Source: Alternaria dauci
Taxonomy: Eukaryota > Ascomycota > Dothideomycetes > Pleosporales > Pleosporaceae
Assembly: GCF_042100115.1 (NCBI RefSeq)
Contig: NC_091272.1
Location: 2,480,001-2,544,000, forward strand
DNA length: 64,000 nucleotides
Direction: 5' to 3'
Part shown: one piece after another, positions 33,274 to 48,121 of the stretch
How the letters are laid out: every line of letters starts with the position of its first letter
How positions within the stretch are numbered: position 1 is the stretch's first letter
Program-made: the position numbers and the translations under genes
Notes under the pieces: generated by a model
Seen by the model: only the letters and a program-made list of their open reading frames with translations
What the model was told of the DNA's origin: nothing
Database searches by the model: none

Positions 33274-35500
33274 TTATATATTTGGAGAAAGCTGGTCGGA
33301 CTTGACGTATCGCTCAACCTGAGTGGTCGTTAGTAATGCAGTGCAATACGAGTGTAGTGTGCCATACCGTATCAATTGAGGCTTGCAAGAAGCTGCGCGC
33401 CTCAAGACCGACCCAGACCTTGAGCATCGAAAAGTCGCCTCCACGAATCATCGAAGAGCCACTTTGCGCACCAAGCTGTCGAAGTATTGGCAGAGCACTG
33501 ACAATGTTAGCAGACGACCCTTTGCACCATGCTGTATCACCTACCCTGCAAAGAGATCCAGGTTTGGATTCAAACTCCTTCCAATACCCTCCAGGAGAAG
33601 GATACTAAGGACAACGTTTACAAAGTCGCCTTCAAGCCGTACATGATGCGTCCGCACCATCGAGAGAACCTCGTTGAGGATGTCTCCAATCTTGATGTTG
33701 CCAAGAGCAAAAGTACGGCTCTTGACTCCCAAAACCAGATGTTGCATGCGCAAAGCAAATACTTCTCCGTCGATTACTGCTTCTGGCTGTCTGCACCTCT
33801 CTACCATCAAATGGCCTGCCTTGTAACCGTCAAACTCGGCCACAGCCTTGAAGAGATCCAGAAAGTTGGCGCGATTCTTTGCATTGAGTTCCGTTACCAG
33901 ACCGGTATCGATGAAGATGAGCTGTGGTCGGTAACCTTCGTTGTCAATCTCCTGTAGCTTCGCTTTCCACCGCTGTGGATCCTTCTTGTGGGGTCGCAGA
34001 CGCTCAAGTACCTCTTCAGTAACATCGAGCGACTCTTTGGGTCCGGTCCTTCGATCTTCCTTTCTAGCAAAGATTGAGACGTCTAGCTGCTCGGGCTTGT
34101 AGAACCGGACCATTATGTTTCCTGGATGGAGGTCGGCATGGATGAAGTTGTCGATGAGGACCATGGTAAGGAAGGCGTCTAGTCCTTCGTCTGCAATGTC
34201 CTTTTGGAATACTCCGCCTCCGTTCTGCAAAAAGTCTTCCATGGGAATGCCTTGGGCGAACTCCTCGATCAGCACGTTGCGCGTAGTGTATTCCGTGTAG
34301 GGATAGGGGAACCAGGCTGTGGTTCGGTCCTTGAAATTGCGTCGGAAGAGGGTAAGGTTCGCGGCTTCGATGCGTAGATCCAGTTGCAGTCTCATCATCT
34401 CACCAAACTGCTCCACTTCATCGGGAAAGGACAGCCACTCCATGGTGGGTATGGCGTTGATGACAGCCGCGAAGAAGCCCATGATGCGCAAATCTCTCCG
34501 GACTATCTTCTCGATGTTGGGGTGCAGCACCTTGATGGCGACATGGCTGGATGGCACCCTCGAGGGTGAGCTCTTGAGCGTCACGTCGACGTTCTTCTTG
34601 ATCCGGCGCGCTAGATTGGCTTCTTCTCGATCGATCGAGTTGTCCTGCAGCGTGGCAAGGTGTGGCTTCAACTTTGCCTTGTACACCTGCGCGATGGCGC
34701 CCACGCCCAGTGGCTTCTCGTCGAACTCGTCGAAGATATCGTCGAAGCTTTGTCCGTCAAATGCCGCCTCGATTGTTCGCTTCGAGGTTTCCAGTGTGTG
34801 CGCTGGGGCGTTGGAGTGGAGGGTCGACATGACGAGGCACATCTGGGTAGGAAAGACGTCTGTTCGGGAGGCAGCCCATTGTCCAAGCTGGCAGGGAGGG
34901 TTAGTCTGCAGTCGACGTGCCATGTCCCGACGCGGCAATACGCACCTTGATGAAGGCAGCACCAGCCCTCTCCATGGATCCGACCAGGAAGCCATACCAC
35001 CACAGTGTCCCGCTGCGTTCGTTGTCTCTGTCCGGCTGCCGTGAGCCCAGCCATATCGCAGGGATCGTCACGATGACGGGCACGAAGATGACGATCAGAT
35101 GGAGAAAGCGGAATCCCGTGGCGATGGGCTCGATGATGTAGTCGTCGATGAGGAAGTATATGCCCCGCCGGTACTTGGTCGAGTTTCTCAGCGCATGGGG
35201 CACCTGCTCGTCCAGTTCCTTGCGCGACGCCTCCAGCATGGCCTCCTCGTGCGTCTTGTCTCCATGGCCCGATTCGTCGTTGGCGACCTGCACAAATGCG
35301 AGTGGACTGAGTATCGCGCCGCCCGCCGCCCCCGTGGCTGCACCTGACCACAGTAACCGTCGGCCCTTGAACTTTGGAGTCGCAAATGGTCGGCCGAGGC
35401 GAGAAGCCGTGCTCCAAGGACGCGTGCATGCGCGGGCGGCCGCGAGCTTAGGGAGGCCTGGGCGGAGGCATTGGCGACCAAAAAGGAACGCTGTCCTCAT
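33274..35500 (-). CDS. Mitochondrial ABC1/ADCK (UbiB family) atypical kinase
   Basis: Four exons (35500-34946, 34887-33545, 33497-33368, 33318-33274) give 690 residues. A basic N-terminus (FLFGRQCLRPGLPKL...) is a mitochondrial presequence. A glycine/alanine-rich hydrophobic patch and a clear membrane segment (LIVIFVPVIVTIPAIWL) follow. The UbiB hallmark KxGQ motif reads FIKLGQWAASRTDVFP across the first splice junction. VGAIAQVYKAKL is the Ala-rich nucleotide loop, VAIKVLHP carries the Lys, LHPGNIMVR is the catalytic-loop equivalent and FIDTGLVTEL replaces DFG. The WAASR variant recalls the yeast Cqd1 (YPL109C)/human ADCK2 branch, linked to coenzyme Q distribution; that subfamily choice is moderate. 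The last exon is only 14 codons plus stop. Confidence 0.9.
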
Positions 35501-35774
35501 GGTACCGGGTGTGTTGGGTGGGCACGGCGCGTCTGGCTTCCATGGAGCAATGCAGCCATGCTCGACCGCCAGCCTAGGTCGCAAGCGTGTGTCGTGACGT
35601 CGGTCGGCGCAAATCCCATGTGACGCCGATCGTCATCAGCCCACCACCGCTCCTCCGCGGCCAACAAGCCCCATGCAAGCTATGCCCAGACGGAACGAGT
35701 GCATGACAAGACAAAAGATGAACATGGTCAATTTACAATACACGATAATCGTCCTCTTCGTCGGCAATGGATAT

Positions 35775-39174
<3,400 letters not shown>

Positions 39175-40087
39175 TCAAATTCCCCTCCCTCTACTCTCAC
39201 CATCCAACTCTTGAGGATCCGGGTTCGGCATCTCCGCTGCGATCTGCCCTTTGTCGCTGACCTCATAACATGTGCCTGCCCTCGATGCGTCGACCGTGGA
39301 AGCGTCTACCTCGCAAGCATTGTATTTGCTGTCCTTTTTCTTGTTGTTCCTATGACGGCGGAACAAAAAGAAGGCCGCAAAAACTGAAGCTAGGACGACG
39401 ACCGGAACAGTAACGCCTGCGGCTATGGCAACCGTGCGGTTGTTTCTAGAAGCAGGAGCCTGGCCGGCGGCTTCCCCTGGCTGAGACGACGACACCGATA
39501 TTGTGGGGGTAGATGTTGCTGACTGTGGTGTCGATGCTGGAGAAGCAAAGGTAGACGGCAGTGATGATGTTATCAATGTTATGGATGTGGTTGCAGCTCA
39601 TCCTCATGTTAGTCCGTCACGCTCCGAGTGAGAACCACCAAATTACTCACCAGCAATCTCGGCCAATCTCGACCCTCCAATTTCGCAATAACTACTGAAC
39701 ACACTCAATGCAGTCGTGTTCTGTGAAGGATCGTCAGGACACTCGGTGGCGACATGAGCACCGATCATGCTGGAGAACTTGGCAGAGCTTTCGTAACAGA
39801 CTACAGAGGGCGTTGATGCAACGTCAGAGCATGTCTCGTATGCATGTCGTATTCTTTGATGAAAACTCACAACAAGTAAACGACGTGAATGCACCGTTGC
39901 CACCATCTCCGCATCCGTACTCCATGTTTCGCACAATAGTCGATAATTCGAGCTCTGCGCATGTTGCTAGGAGAGCGTATTCGTCGATTTGGTCGATAAA
40001 GATACTCGTTGGTCCGCTAGCAGCCACGATGTTGGCCAAAGCTAGAAGAAGAGCAAGAGCGAACTCGACTCGTATTCGGAACATCAT
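39175..40087 (-). CDS. Cysteine-rich single-pass membrane protein, function unknown
   Basis: Three exons (40087-39871, 39800-39651, 39596-39175) give 262 residues. A signal peptide (FALALLLALANIVAAS) comes first. A compact ectodomain with six cysteines follows (LATCAEL, YGCGDG, FTCFCYE, ATECPDD, SYCEIGG), preceded by YALLATCAELELSTIVR. After it come a Ser/Thr/Pro-rich stalk, one transmembrane helix (VAIAAGVTVPVVVLASVFAAFFLF) and a basic stop-transfer sequence (RRHRNNKKK). A cytosolic tail of about 50 residues ends the protein. The layout (Cys ectodomain, mucin-like stalk, one helix, short tail) fits a fungal surface sensor or adhesin. The cysteine pattern is shorter than a CFEM domain. The exon phases agree and join the cysteine region without a break. 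Confidence 0.75.
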
Positions 40088-40934
40088 AATGTCTGCTAGC
40101 GTGTTTTTTTCTCTGCCTGTCAGAACGAGAAGAACCGCCTTCACAGTGGAGAAAATATTGAAAGAGATATAGAAAACGGTAAGTCGGAACCGAGCCGACA
40201 CGTTTTGTAGGTAGGGGGCAGGCTGAGACCATGAGCGCTGAACCCTCCCGTTCTTCACTCTCCAAAAACGGATGTGTTGTTGTGATGGCAGACATGCATG
40301 CATGCGCATACATGGATATGCAAAACTGAACTCCTACTGGCTCCCATGCGCATATAAATGGGATTCGGCTTCAACACACAGGTAAGGCTGAGAAAATATG
40401 CGGCAAGTACAACCCCGAGCGAGGGACGCGGGTGGTCCGATAGTGACGAATGAGGCTCGGGCGGATTGTCTTCATCTCCCACGTGTACCAGATTTAGTGA
40501 GTCTGAAGCCGTCAATATTTGGGCTGCTCATCGAGCCAATTGGGCTGAGTGGCGTGGTGTGGAGGCGGGCTGCACAACTGCATGCACAGTGCCGCGGAGC
40601 ATCTGAACGGGTGCTTCCTCGCCACTCCATCACAAACAGCTGACGGAAACAGGCTAGACTACCCTGAACCTCTCGATGGTACATAAATAGTCGATCGCGG
40701 ATCGGGGTGGCTTGAGGGCCAATATGGCTGGGAAGGCTGGCCCCATACTTCACGCCACGGTTATAGGCGAATTTGGGTATCTGCGACACCACCAAGGGTA
40801 ATTTGGATGATCAATTTGGCTTATAAGAGCCTCCTCATGATGGCTGGAAGTGCTGTTGCTGAGTACTGCTGTAAATAGCATTTTTCTCCTTCTTTTTATA
40901 ACCTTACACAGGTAAACTGACCAACACCTACAAC
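40088..40934. other. Divergent promoter region: membrane protein gene / GH5 gene
   Basis: 847 bases between two divergent secreted or membrane protein genes. TTTTTATAACC near 40895 could serve the GH5 gene. No gene is seen. Confidence 0.45.
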
Positions 40935-42255
40935 ATGCGCGGCCCTGTTCTCTTGACCATACTGGTCGAGTTAGCAGCAACAACAGTCGAGTGTTTTGTG
41001 CCATCGCAGAGACAAACATCGACATCCTTTGCAGGAAGCAACGAGTACTTTCTCCATGCGCTGTCTGCGTCCGAGCAAAAGACATACATCGGAACGCTTG
41101 CTGGGTGGGGGGCAAAGGTCGTAAGGCTATGGGGTGAGCAAGTTCCCGATGCTGCAGGCCACAATGACGTGATACCCATGTACATCCAGAATTCCCTTTC
41201 AAGCCTTCGTGTTTACTTGTAAAGGCAGACTTGAGGAAAGAGGGATGTTAGTACTAACCATCAGTATGTAGTGACAAACATCTCTGCGGGGTGCTTGAAA
41301 GGAAGCACTATCGCCAATTCTATGCCACCGCTCGAAACAACCATCGGCGTATTTGACACCACTGTATTGGCTGCGTTGGACGCTACCCTTAAGCTTCTTC
41401 ACGAAAACGGGATGAAGGCCATCATATCTCCTCACAACGCCAACTCACTAACCGGCGACGTAGCCTGCGATGCATACTGTCAAAAGTACACCAACGCATC
41501 TACCTTCTATTCCTCGACCGAGGCCAAAGCAGACTACGACAAGCGACTCGAAGAGATCCTCAACTACCCATCGCCAAACTTTGGCGACGCCTGGAAAAAC
41601 TTGGATCAGGTGATTATGGCTTTCGACCTCCAGAACGAGCCTCTGATCAAACAACTCGACAAGTTGAACAACAATGACCCAGATGACTGGCTCTGTGGTC
41701 GTGCTGGAGCAATGCGCAGTGTACTTGGATCATCCAACGTCAAGGTCGCCACCGGCGGTATCGGCGGATCTCATTATTGCTGTGACCACGAGTTCAATAC
41801 GCTGGACAAGGCCATGCAGTGCGATGCAATCGATATCATCAGTATGCATGGGTACATGAGCAAGGCATCCGACTGGGCCTATTACATTACCGGCGACAAG
41901 GAAGTCTTGAGCGGAGCGAGAGCTGCAGGAAAGAACATCATGATGGAGGAGTGGGGCGTTTCGACTGCTTTCCAGGACTCTTTCGATACGCAGGCCCAGG
42001 TATTTAATGATGCTGGGGTTCCGTGGGTAAGCATGAGAGCTGTACATATTTGACCAAAGGCATGCTGACGTATTATGAAAGCTTTACTGGCAGATCGTCC
42101 CCGGCTTAGATGGCTCTGAAGCTGGGGCGCCAAACAGTTGCGGCTACGATGGTTTTGAGATTGGGCTGAACAGCCCAAAGGGTGATGTTGCTGGCGCAAT
42201 TGCTGCAGCAAACGCAGCTCCTGCGGCACAAAGCTGGGCAGGTTATTTGAGATAA
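40935..42255 (+). CDS. Secreted glycoside hydrolase family 5 enzyme
   Basis: Three exons (40935-41133, 41272-42026, 42082-42255) give 375 residues. A signal peptide (MRGPVLLTILVELAATTVECF) precedes a GH5 barrel. The first strand and loop read FAGSNEYFLHAL, VVRLWV, then a cysteine-containing loop. The general acid is Glu in FDLQNEPL. The nucleophile is Glu in MMEEWGVS, on the seventh strand. IISMHGYM carries the family His/Tyr region, and VYWQ-like LYWQIVPG is the last strand. Substrate could be beta-glucan, cellulose or mannan; the motif set does not settle the subfamily. Intron 1 is 138 nt, longer than most in this window. Extra cysteine pairs (CDAYC, HYCCDHE) suggest disulfides for secretion. 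Confidence 0.87.
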
Positions 42256-42583
42256 GCCAACCGGGATCATGTGTACCTTCTATGTCTTGCAGTCGCAATT
42301 GCTCTTGCAAGTGTGTTTCCCGATATGTCATATAGGGTTAAAAAATATATCAGGCGGAAAAGAGCGACTTACTCCAACCATCTCGATACAGTACTGAATC
42401 ACAAAGAATAAAGCACTCATCCAACCGACGAGGATAGGAGGACTGGGCGCCCTGAATGATGGAGAACTTTGGAATGGTCTTGGTAAACGGTAGTAGGCTG
42501 ACTCGCCATATCCCGGCCGATGAATGGGAATATCTTAATGCTAGAACACTCACCCAATCTATCAATAACGCCTAGTCTTCTCT
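42256..42583. other. Convergent 3' region GH5 gene / Asp1-Vip1 kinase gene
   Basis: 328 bases between convergent stop codons, expected to hold both 3' UTRs. No gene is seen. Confidence 0.5.
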
Positions 42584-45500
42584 TTACTCCTTCACCACGT
42601 CTAGAGCAGGCGGCTGTAAGCCCGTCGGACTGATATCCTGATTCGGCGCCAAGCGTTCCGGACTCACAATCTCCCCCGGGCTTATTATTTCGCCCTTCTC
42701 ATTTGCAATAGGTATATGCGAAGCGTCTTCGTTTCTCTCGTCTGATCGACCTCGCTCTTCGCCCTCCGTCATGTTGTGTTCTTTGCCGTTCCCATTAGTG
42801 CTACGCTCGAAAGCCTCGGGGACCTTTTCACTGAGGTCAATGGCGACGAAGGATTTGGGAAGTTTGACGCTGGCCATCGTTAACACAAGTTCTTGAAGCA
42901 AGTTTGACAGCTTTGAGAGAAACTTACGTATGGAATTTGGCGCGAAGAGTCTCGAGGACTTCTTTCCAGTCTTGGTGAAGAGTGAGGCTGCGGCGAGGCG
43001 CGAAGCCAATCATATGGCGTGAATCCAGTTGTCTATCCATGTTATTAGCTACCGAGGTATACAAGATTACAATGTGTAACTTACACATCGAGTGGAGCGA
43101 ATGCATGACAACCTGGCGATAGCGTGATGCGAATACTGTAATTAAAAGTATGCGGTTTGTCATCGATACTGGCATTCTCCGACTCATAGAGCTCAAAGTT
43201 TATCTGTGACAAGTAGTCGAGCTCTGGGATAGCATTGCGTTCGATCTTAGTCTTGATACCTCCCTCCAAGATGCAGTTGAGCAATGTGTAGATGTGTGAT
43301 TCCTTGGTGAAGTAGAAGAAGCTCTTCGGCATGTCGGATGCCTGAAGCTCTTCCAGGTCCCCAACAATCTCTTTGAGTAGTGGAAGCGATGTAAGCAGGC
43401 CAATCTCCAGCTTCTCCTCGCTCTCAATGCCGTATTCCTGTGGTCCAATGTAGTCGAACAAGACCTTGCAGAGATGATACATCTCGCGTAATTTGACAAG
43501 TCGCGCATCAGTCTGTGCCTTGGACGTCGCGGTCCCGAGACCAGAAAATAGCTTGAAGTACGACTCGTGTACATACGATGGGGGCGCAGGAGCTTTGATG
43601 GTAAGCTCAGACTTGCGCCTGAAACCCATGCGATGGGACAGGCTACCGCGCTCATGAGTTTTTTCAGCACTTTGTTCTTTTTCCTTAGCCTCCGCCTTCA
43701 GCTGAGCTTCCGATGGACTTGGGCCAACTGGTATCGACTTGCCGGAACTGTTGTCGGGCGTAGTCTGCTTCGACCCGTCCACAACTGATTCTTCATCCAC
43801 AAAGCTGGCATCGGGTGTAAACACCCATTCGAGGAAGGCGCGGTTGTGTAGGGCGTCGAACTTCATCGTGTCGTAAAGCTCGGATATCTTGCTTGGGTCG
43901 ACTTTATCAGCATCTCCAAATTCCTTGAACAGCTTCTCCCACCGTTCTTTGAACAATTCAGGGCCTTCATTACAGCACCAGCGCGACTGAATGTGGTTAA
44001 CATTGGTGAATTGAGATTGCCCTGACGATTGAGCTCCGTTTGGTGGAGATGCTAGTGCAGCCAGCGACGAGATTGCTTCGGATTCGATCTTCTTGAAGTT
44101 GTGGTTCATAATACGCTGATGGAACTTCATCAGGTCCACCACTTGCCGAACGACAATGTAGGGCTCTGGTACGTCTTTTGGCCACGCGAACTGAGGCGGG
44201 GCTTTATCGCCTGCACGTAGCAAAGTCTTGAGCTTCTTCTTGACCTTGTCCATGACATCCTTTGCCGCGTTCGAGTCGTCCAGAAGGTCCTTGCGAACTG
44301 AGATATGCTCAGAGGGGTATTGTTCCTTTTCCAAGAATGACGCTCCGAATATCTGTGCACTAGTAGTCACCCGTCGCTCCGAGCTACTAAAAATATGAAC
44401 ATCGTCGAGTATATCCCGGTTCATCAACAAGAGATCGTTGCGGAAGTTTGCACCCATGTCCTGTGTTTGATGCCGAGCGGAGTGAGTAGGCTCACCTCCC
44501 CACTTGATAATCAGTTGTAGCTTGTCCAGCACCATGTTGTTATCTTGCGCGGTGATGCGAGACAAGGTAACACCAGACATGGAATCACTCCTGTTTTTAA
44601 GTGGCTCAGGTCCATCTTCTTCACCGGTGGCCTCGGTCGTTTCCTTCGCCTCAGCCGTTGGCTCCAGGTTTTGTGCCTCAGGAGTCTCTTCGGGCAAAGT
44701 CTCTCCTGGTAGAAGCTCTTCCTTTCTTCGCTTCCGGAACATGGGCTTGATTTGCACTTTTGTTCCAGGCCAGGCGCCCTTCTTGTTCAGATACAATTGC
44801 AGCTCGCGCAGCTTCTTCGAGTCTTCCAGGCCTTCGTCCAGAGCCAGCTTGACGGCATCGCTCACACTTTGTAGCGCCACCTCCCCAATCAGTAGTACTT
44901 CTGCCTGATGGCCTTTGAGCAGGTCGACGAATGGCTTAGAGTGGAAAGTATACTTGAACTTCTGCTTTGGTGTGCGATCCGCGTGTCGAATGACCGACAC
45001 AACACCTTTGAGCTTCCACTGCGCCGCCGTCGCGGGAGGGGGTACGTCGAGATGATCTTCTGACATTGACCTTTCTGGTTCGAGTGGCAGGTCGTCATCT
45101 TCGAATGCAGGCGGAAGCGCGAGATCAGGCTCAGACGCTGGATCATCTGGCATCGAAGTAGAAGTAAAGGCTGTTGGACTCAGCACTGTGGCAGGATTTG
45201 GCTTCTCGAAACTAGGCGAGGATGCGATAGGAGTAGAGCTGAGTGATGTCTCGGGTGACGAAGGCATAGTGTTGGATTGCCGCATGTGATGGAGGTTGTG
45301 AGCATGACCCCCCATTCTCGACATGCTAGGACTCTTGAAGAGTTTGCCAAGAGTCTTGCGATGGCTTGAAGAACCCTTTGCAGGAATGTCTGTGCCAGCT
45401 TGTGCGTCGGCAGCAGCATGTTGAGCCGCGTCTTTGCGTTGTTTCCGTGCAATCTCTTTGAGGAACATGTCTTTTAGAATGTTGGCCGCCTTGTCGTAAT

Positions 45501-47397
45501 AATCGCCGTTGTCCTTGACGAAGCTCCACCCATTCACATCGATAACGTAGCTCTGCTCTCCAGTGCGCAGCAGATCAAATCCGCACACTCGCTGGCCAAA
45601 TCCCTCTGAAATCTTGGCTGCAATAGCGGCCTCTGCCTCGCTCAGCTTGGTGACATATCGGACTTCCTTGCCGCTAGGGTTGCGCTTAACAAGACCATCA
45701 ACCACTGGTGACTTTCTTGTCTCGGCGTGGCAGAAGTTTGGTCCAACGGTATAGGCTTTGACATCTTCGGAATTCTCGACTTGCAGGAATTGCTCGTAGA
45801 TGTAGCTGCCTGTTGGCTCAAGTATGGCTCGCGGTACGTCGAGGGTATCATCCTTTTCTGAGCTCTTGTTGTTGATCTTCCTGAACAATCTGCGGCCACC
45901 ACCGCCATCCTTCTTGTGGAAGTAGATGTGGATGTTGTGGTCTTCACCGCTCACTGGCTTCTCTACAAATGGCTTGGTCAGGGTGACGCCGTCGACGCGG
46001 ATGGTGTTGTTATCATCGATGAGTTCGACGTTCTTGGGAGCCGGAAATCCACCACCAGTGCCGTCTTCGGGCCCTTGGAGCTTCAGGCCTGTCCTCTCAT
46101 ATAGGGCCTTGGCAAACTCAGCCGACGGGAGCTTGGGTCCGCCGTCTCGACTGACATCGATGCGCTTGGGAGTGGGCACGTTGAGCTTATCGAGTATACC
46201 AAGACACAGGCGGCGATCCCACAGCACCTGCTGCATGGGCAGGTCGTTTACGCAAAAGGGCTTGCGCAGGCGGGTGTAGGCAATGGCCTTGTCAAGGGGG
46301 AAGCCATCGGAGAAGAAGGAGATGAGGAAGTCGCACACTGGCCAGTTCTCGACGGCCTCGTCCAGGATGATCTTGTCACCAAAGATCTTGACCTCGAACT
46401 CGTCGACGAGCTTGCCAAAGATGTTGCGCGCAGGCTTACTGCGAGCTTTGGACTCGAGTGCGCATACGCCGATAATGCCCTTTGTCTGCTTCTTCTCTCG
46501 CATGTCGCGGCTCGCCGGGCTGCTGCTGGTGGCGGTGCTTCCGCTGATGCGTCTCTGGGCCGTCCGGCTGCGCGAGCGACGGGGCTGCGTCGACAGCGGC
46601 GGCTGGCTGGTGTGGGGAGAGGCGGGGTGGACTGGGGCCGTGTTGGGGCTCGCCGACGGATTGCTGGCTGCTTGGTGGTCCTGGGGAAACAGCAATTGCG
46701 TGGGCGAGGCTTTTGTGCCCAGACTGCCATTCTGGCTCGAGGTAGTGACGGACAGCGACGAAGTGGCCGTCGTGGTGCCGTGTGGGTTCTCCATCCGTGC
46801 TGCTGTGGAATGGAAGAGTCAGTGGGTCACAAATCAGTGTCCGCAGTGTGCATGTGAAAAAGATACGAGGCCGTGTCGGCCCATGACGTACGTACCTTCC
46901 GGTTCAGAGCCCGCTAACGAACTTCTTCCACTCCAGCTGTAGCCCCGGTTGGAGATGGCAGACACAAACGAGGAAACGGACAGCCGCTTCGAGTCTGTCG
47001 CTGCTGCAGTGCCCGCGTCAGACCGCGCGTGTCGGAAAGAATCCGGCAGCAGCAGAGGGTTTACGGGCGCGCTTGCAAGACTTCCCTGCGTGCTCTCTAG
47101 CGTTGGCGTGGCTTGTTCCGAGTCGTCGACAGCAGAGCCAGACCAGGCATGTCCCAAGTACTCAAAGAGACTGCTGTCGGATGCCTTGGAGGGGCGGCGC
47201 GCGGGCAGGCTCTGTCGAATCGCCGCTCGACCAAGCAGAGGCACTGACACACTGGGACGCTCTACGTTGTCGCCGCCAGTCTCGGGCTCGCTCGACTTTG
47301 CCTTGCGGCCTGCTGCTGATGCGCCGCTCGCACTCGAGAGTTGTCGCCATGACCGTGTGCTCTCAGAACTCGCTGAGCGGGAGAGTGGCTGTTCCAT
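42584..47397 (-). CDS. asp1: Inositol hexakisphosphate/diphosphoinositol kinase (Asp1/Vip1, PPIP5K)
   Basis: Four exons (47397-46896, 46799-43085, 43032-42928, 42869-42584) give 1535 residues. It is a bifunctional cytosolic enzyme that makes 1-IP7/IP8 inositol pyrophosphates and breaks them down. About 260 disordered Ser-rich residues come first. The N-terminal kinase module begins IIGVCALESKARSKP and includes VKIFGDKIILDEAVENWP, FFSDGFPLDKAI and VCGFDLLR followed by YVIDVNGWSFVK (metal-binding Asp/Asn of ATP-grasp). The C-terminal histidine acid phosphatase module has VSVIRHADRTPKQKFK (RHADRTP at about residue 772) and closes near CHAFAPLDVQLDSRHMIG. The first exon was added because its donor joins in phase (SEPEG to ARMENPH); an ATG at 46794 is a shorter alternative. 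Relevant to phosphate homeostasis and hyphal growth in relatives. Confidence 0.92.
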
Positions 47398-48121
47398 GCT
47401 ACCACGCCTTGGACCCGTGCGGCGTCGCGGGGTTGATTGGGCAGGGTCGCGGGATGGCTGGCACAATCGACGTATGGCGACAGTATCCTCACAGCTCCTT
47501 CATCTCTTTGGGTGCGCGCAGTAGAAGACGGCTCTCTAGACGGGAAGGAACTCAAGATGGCAATTCACAAACGGTACGTCACTCAGCGCAACTTGGCAGC
47601 ATGGTCAGGCCCCTTGATTCTAATGGACAGACTTGTGCGCCGCATGCATATGCTGTGCCGTTTCGAGCTCTAGATGTCCACTCTACATGTGCGCCACGTG
47701 TTGCACATCACATCGGAACGGATCCCGCCCGGCCTGACTTGTAGCCAGGTTTCTGGTATGCCCGGAGGGCACATACTGGTGTCCGGAGGAAGTCAATTGT
47801 AGGCGCGGGTCGAGACGTATTCGAGCAATGTTCAAGGGTCAATCGCACGCTGCTGCAGACGCATGGGTGCGCTGTACATTGGAAGAAGGATGGTGAGGCT
47901 GCATCGAAGCCCATTACTCTCATTTGTGCTATGCACGGCGGGAGACAGACGGACGGACCCCTATGATGCGTCGATCTCTTGGCGCTGATCTAATCTAATC
48001 TAATCTGATCTCAATCTGATCTAATCTCACGTTCCAAATTTTTGGTCGCGCGCCGTCCGAGGTTGCGAGAACACTACTCCATACATGCGCTCCAGTCGTC
48101 CTTGCCTAAAACACTCATAAC
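47398..48121. promoter_or_regulatory. Divergent promoter region asp1 / UTP21
   Basis: 724 bases between divergent start codons. It contains a TAATC-type microsatellite at 47986-48028, about 100 bases before the UTP21 start. No gene is seen. Confidence 0.5.
47986..48028 (+). repeat. Pentanucleotide-like microsatellite (TAATC/TGATC)
   Basis: Units of TAATC, with TGATC variants and one TCAATC interruption, repeat about eight times in 43 bases. It is likely unstable in length between strains. Confidence 0.75.
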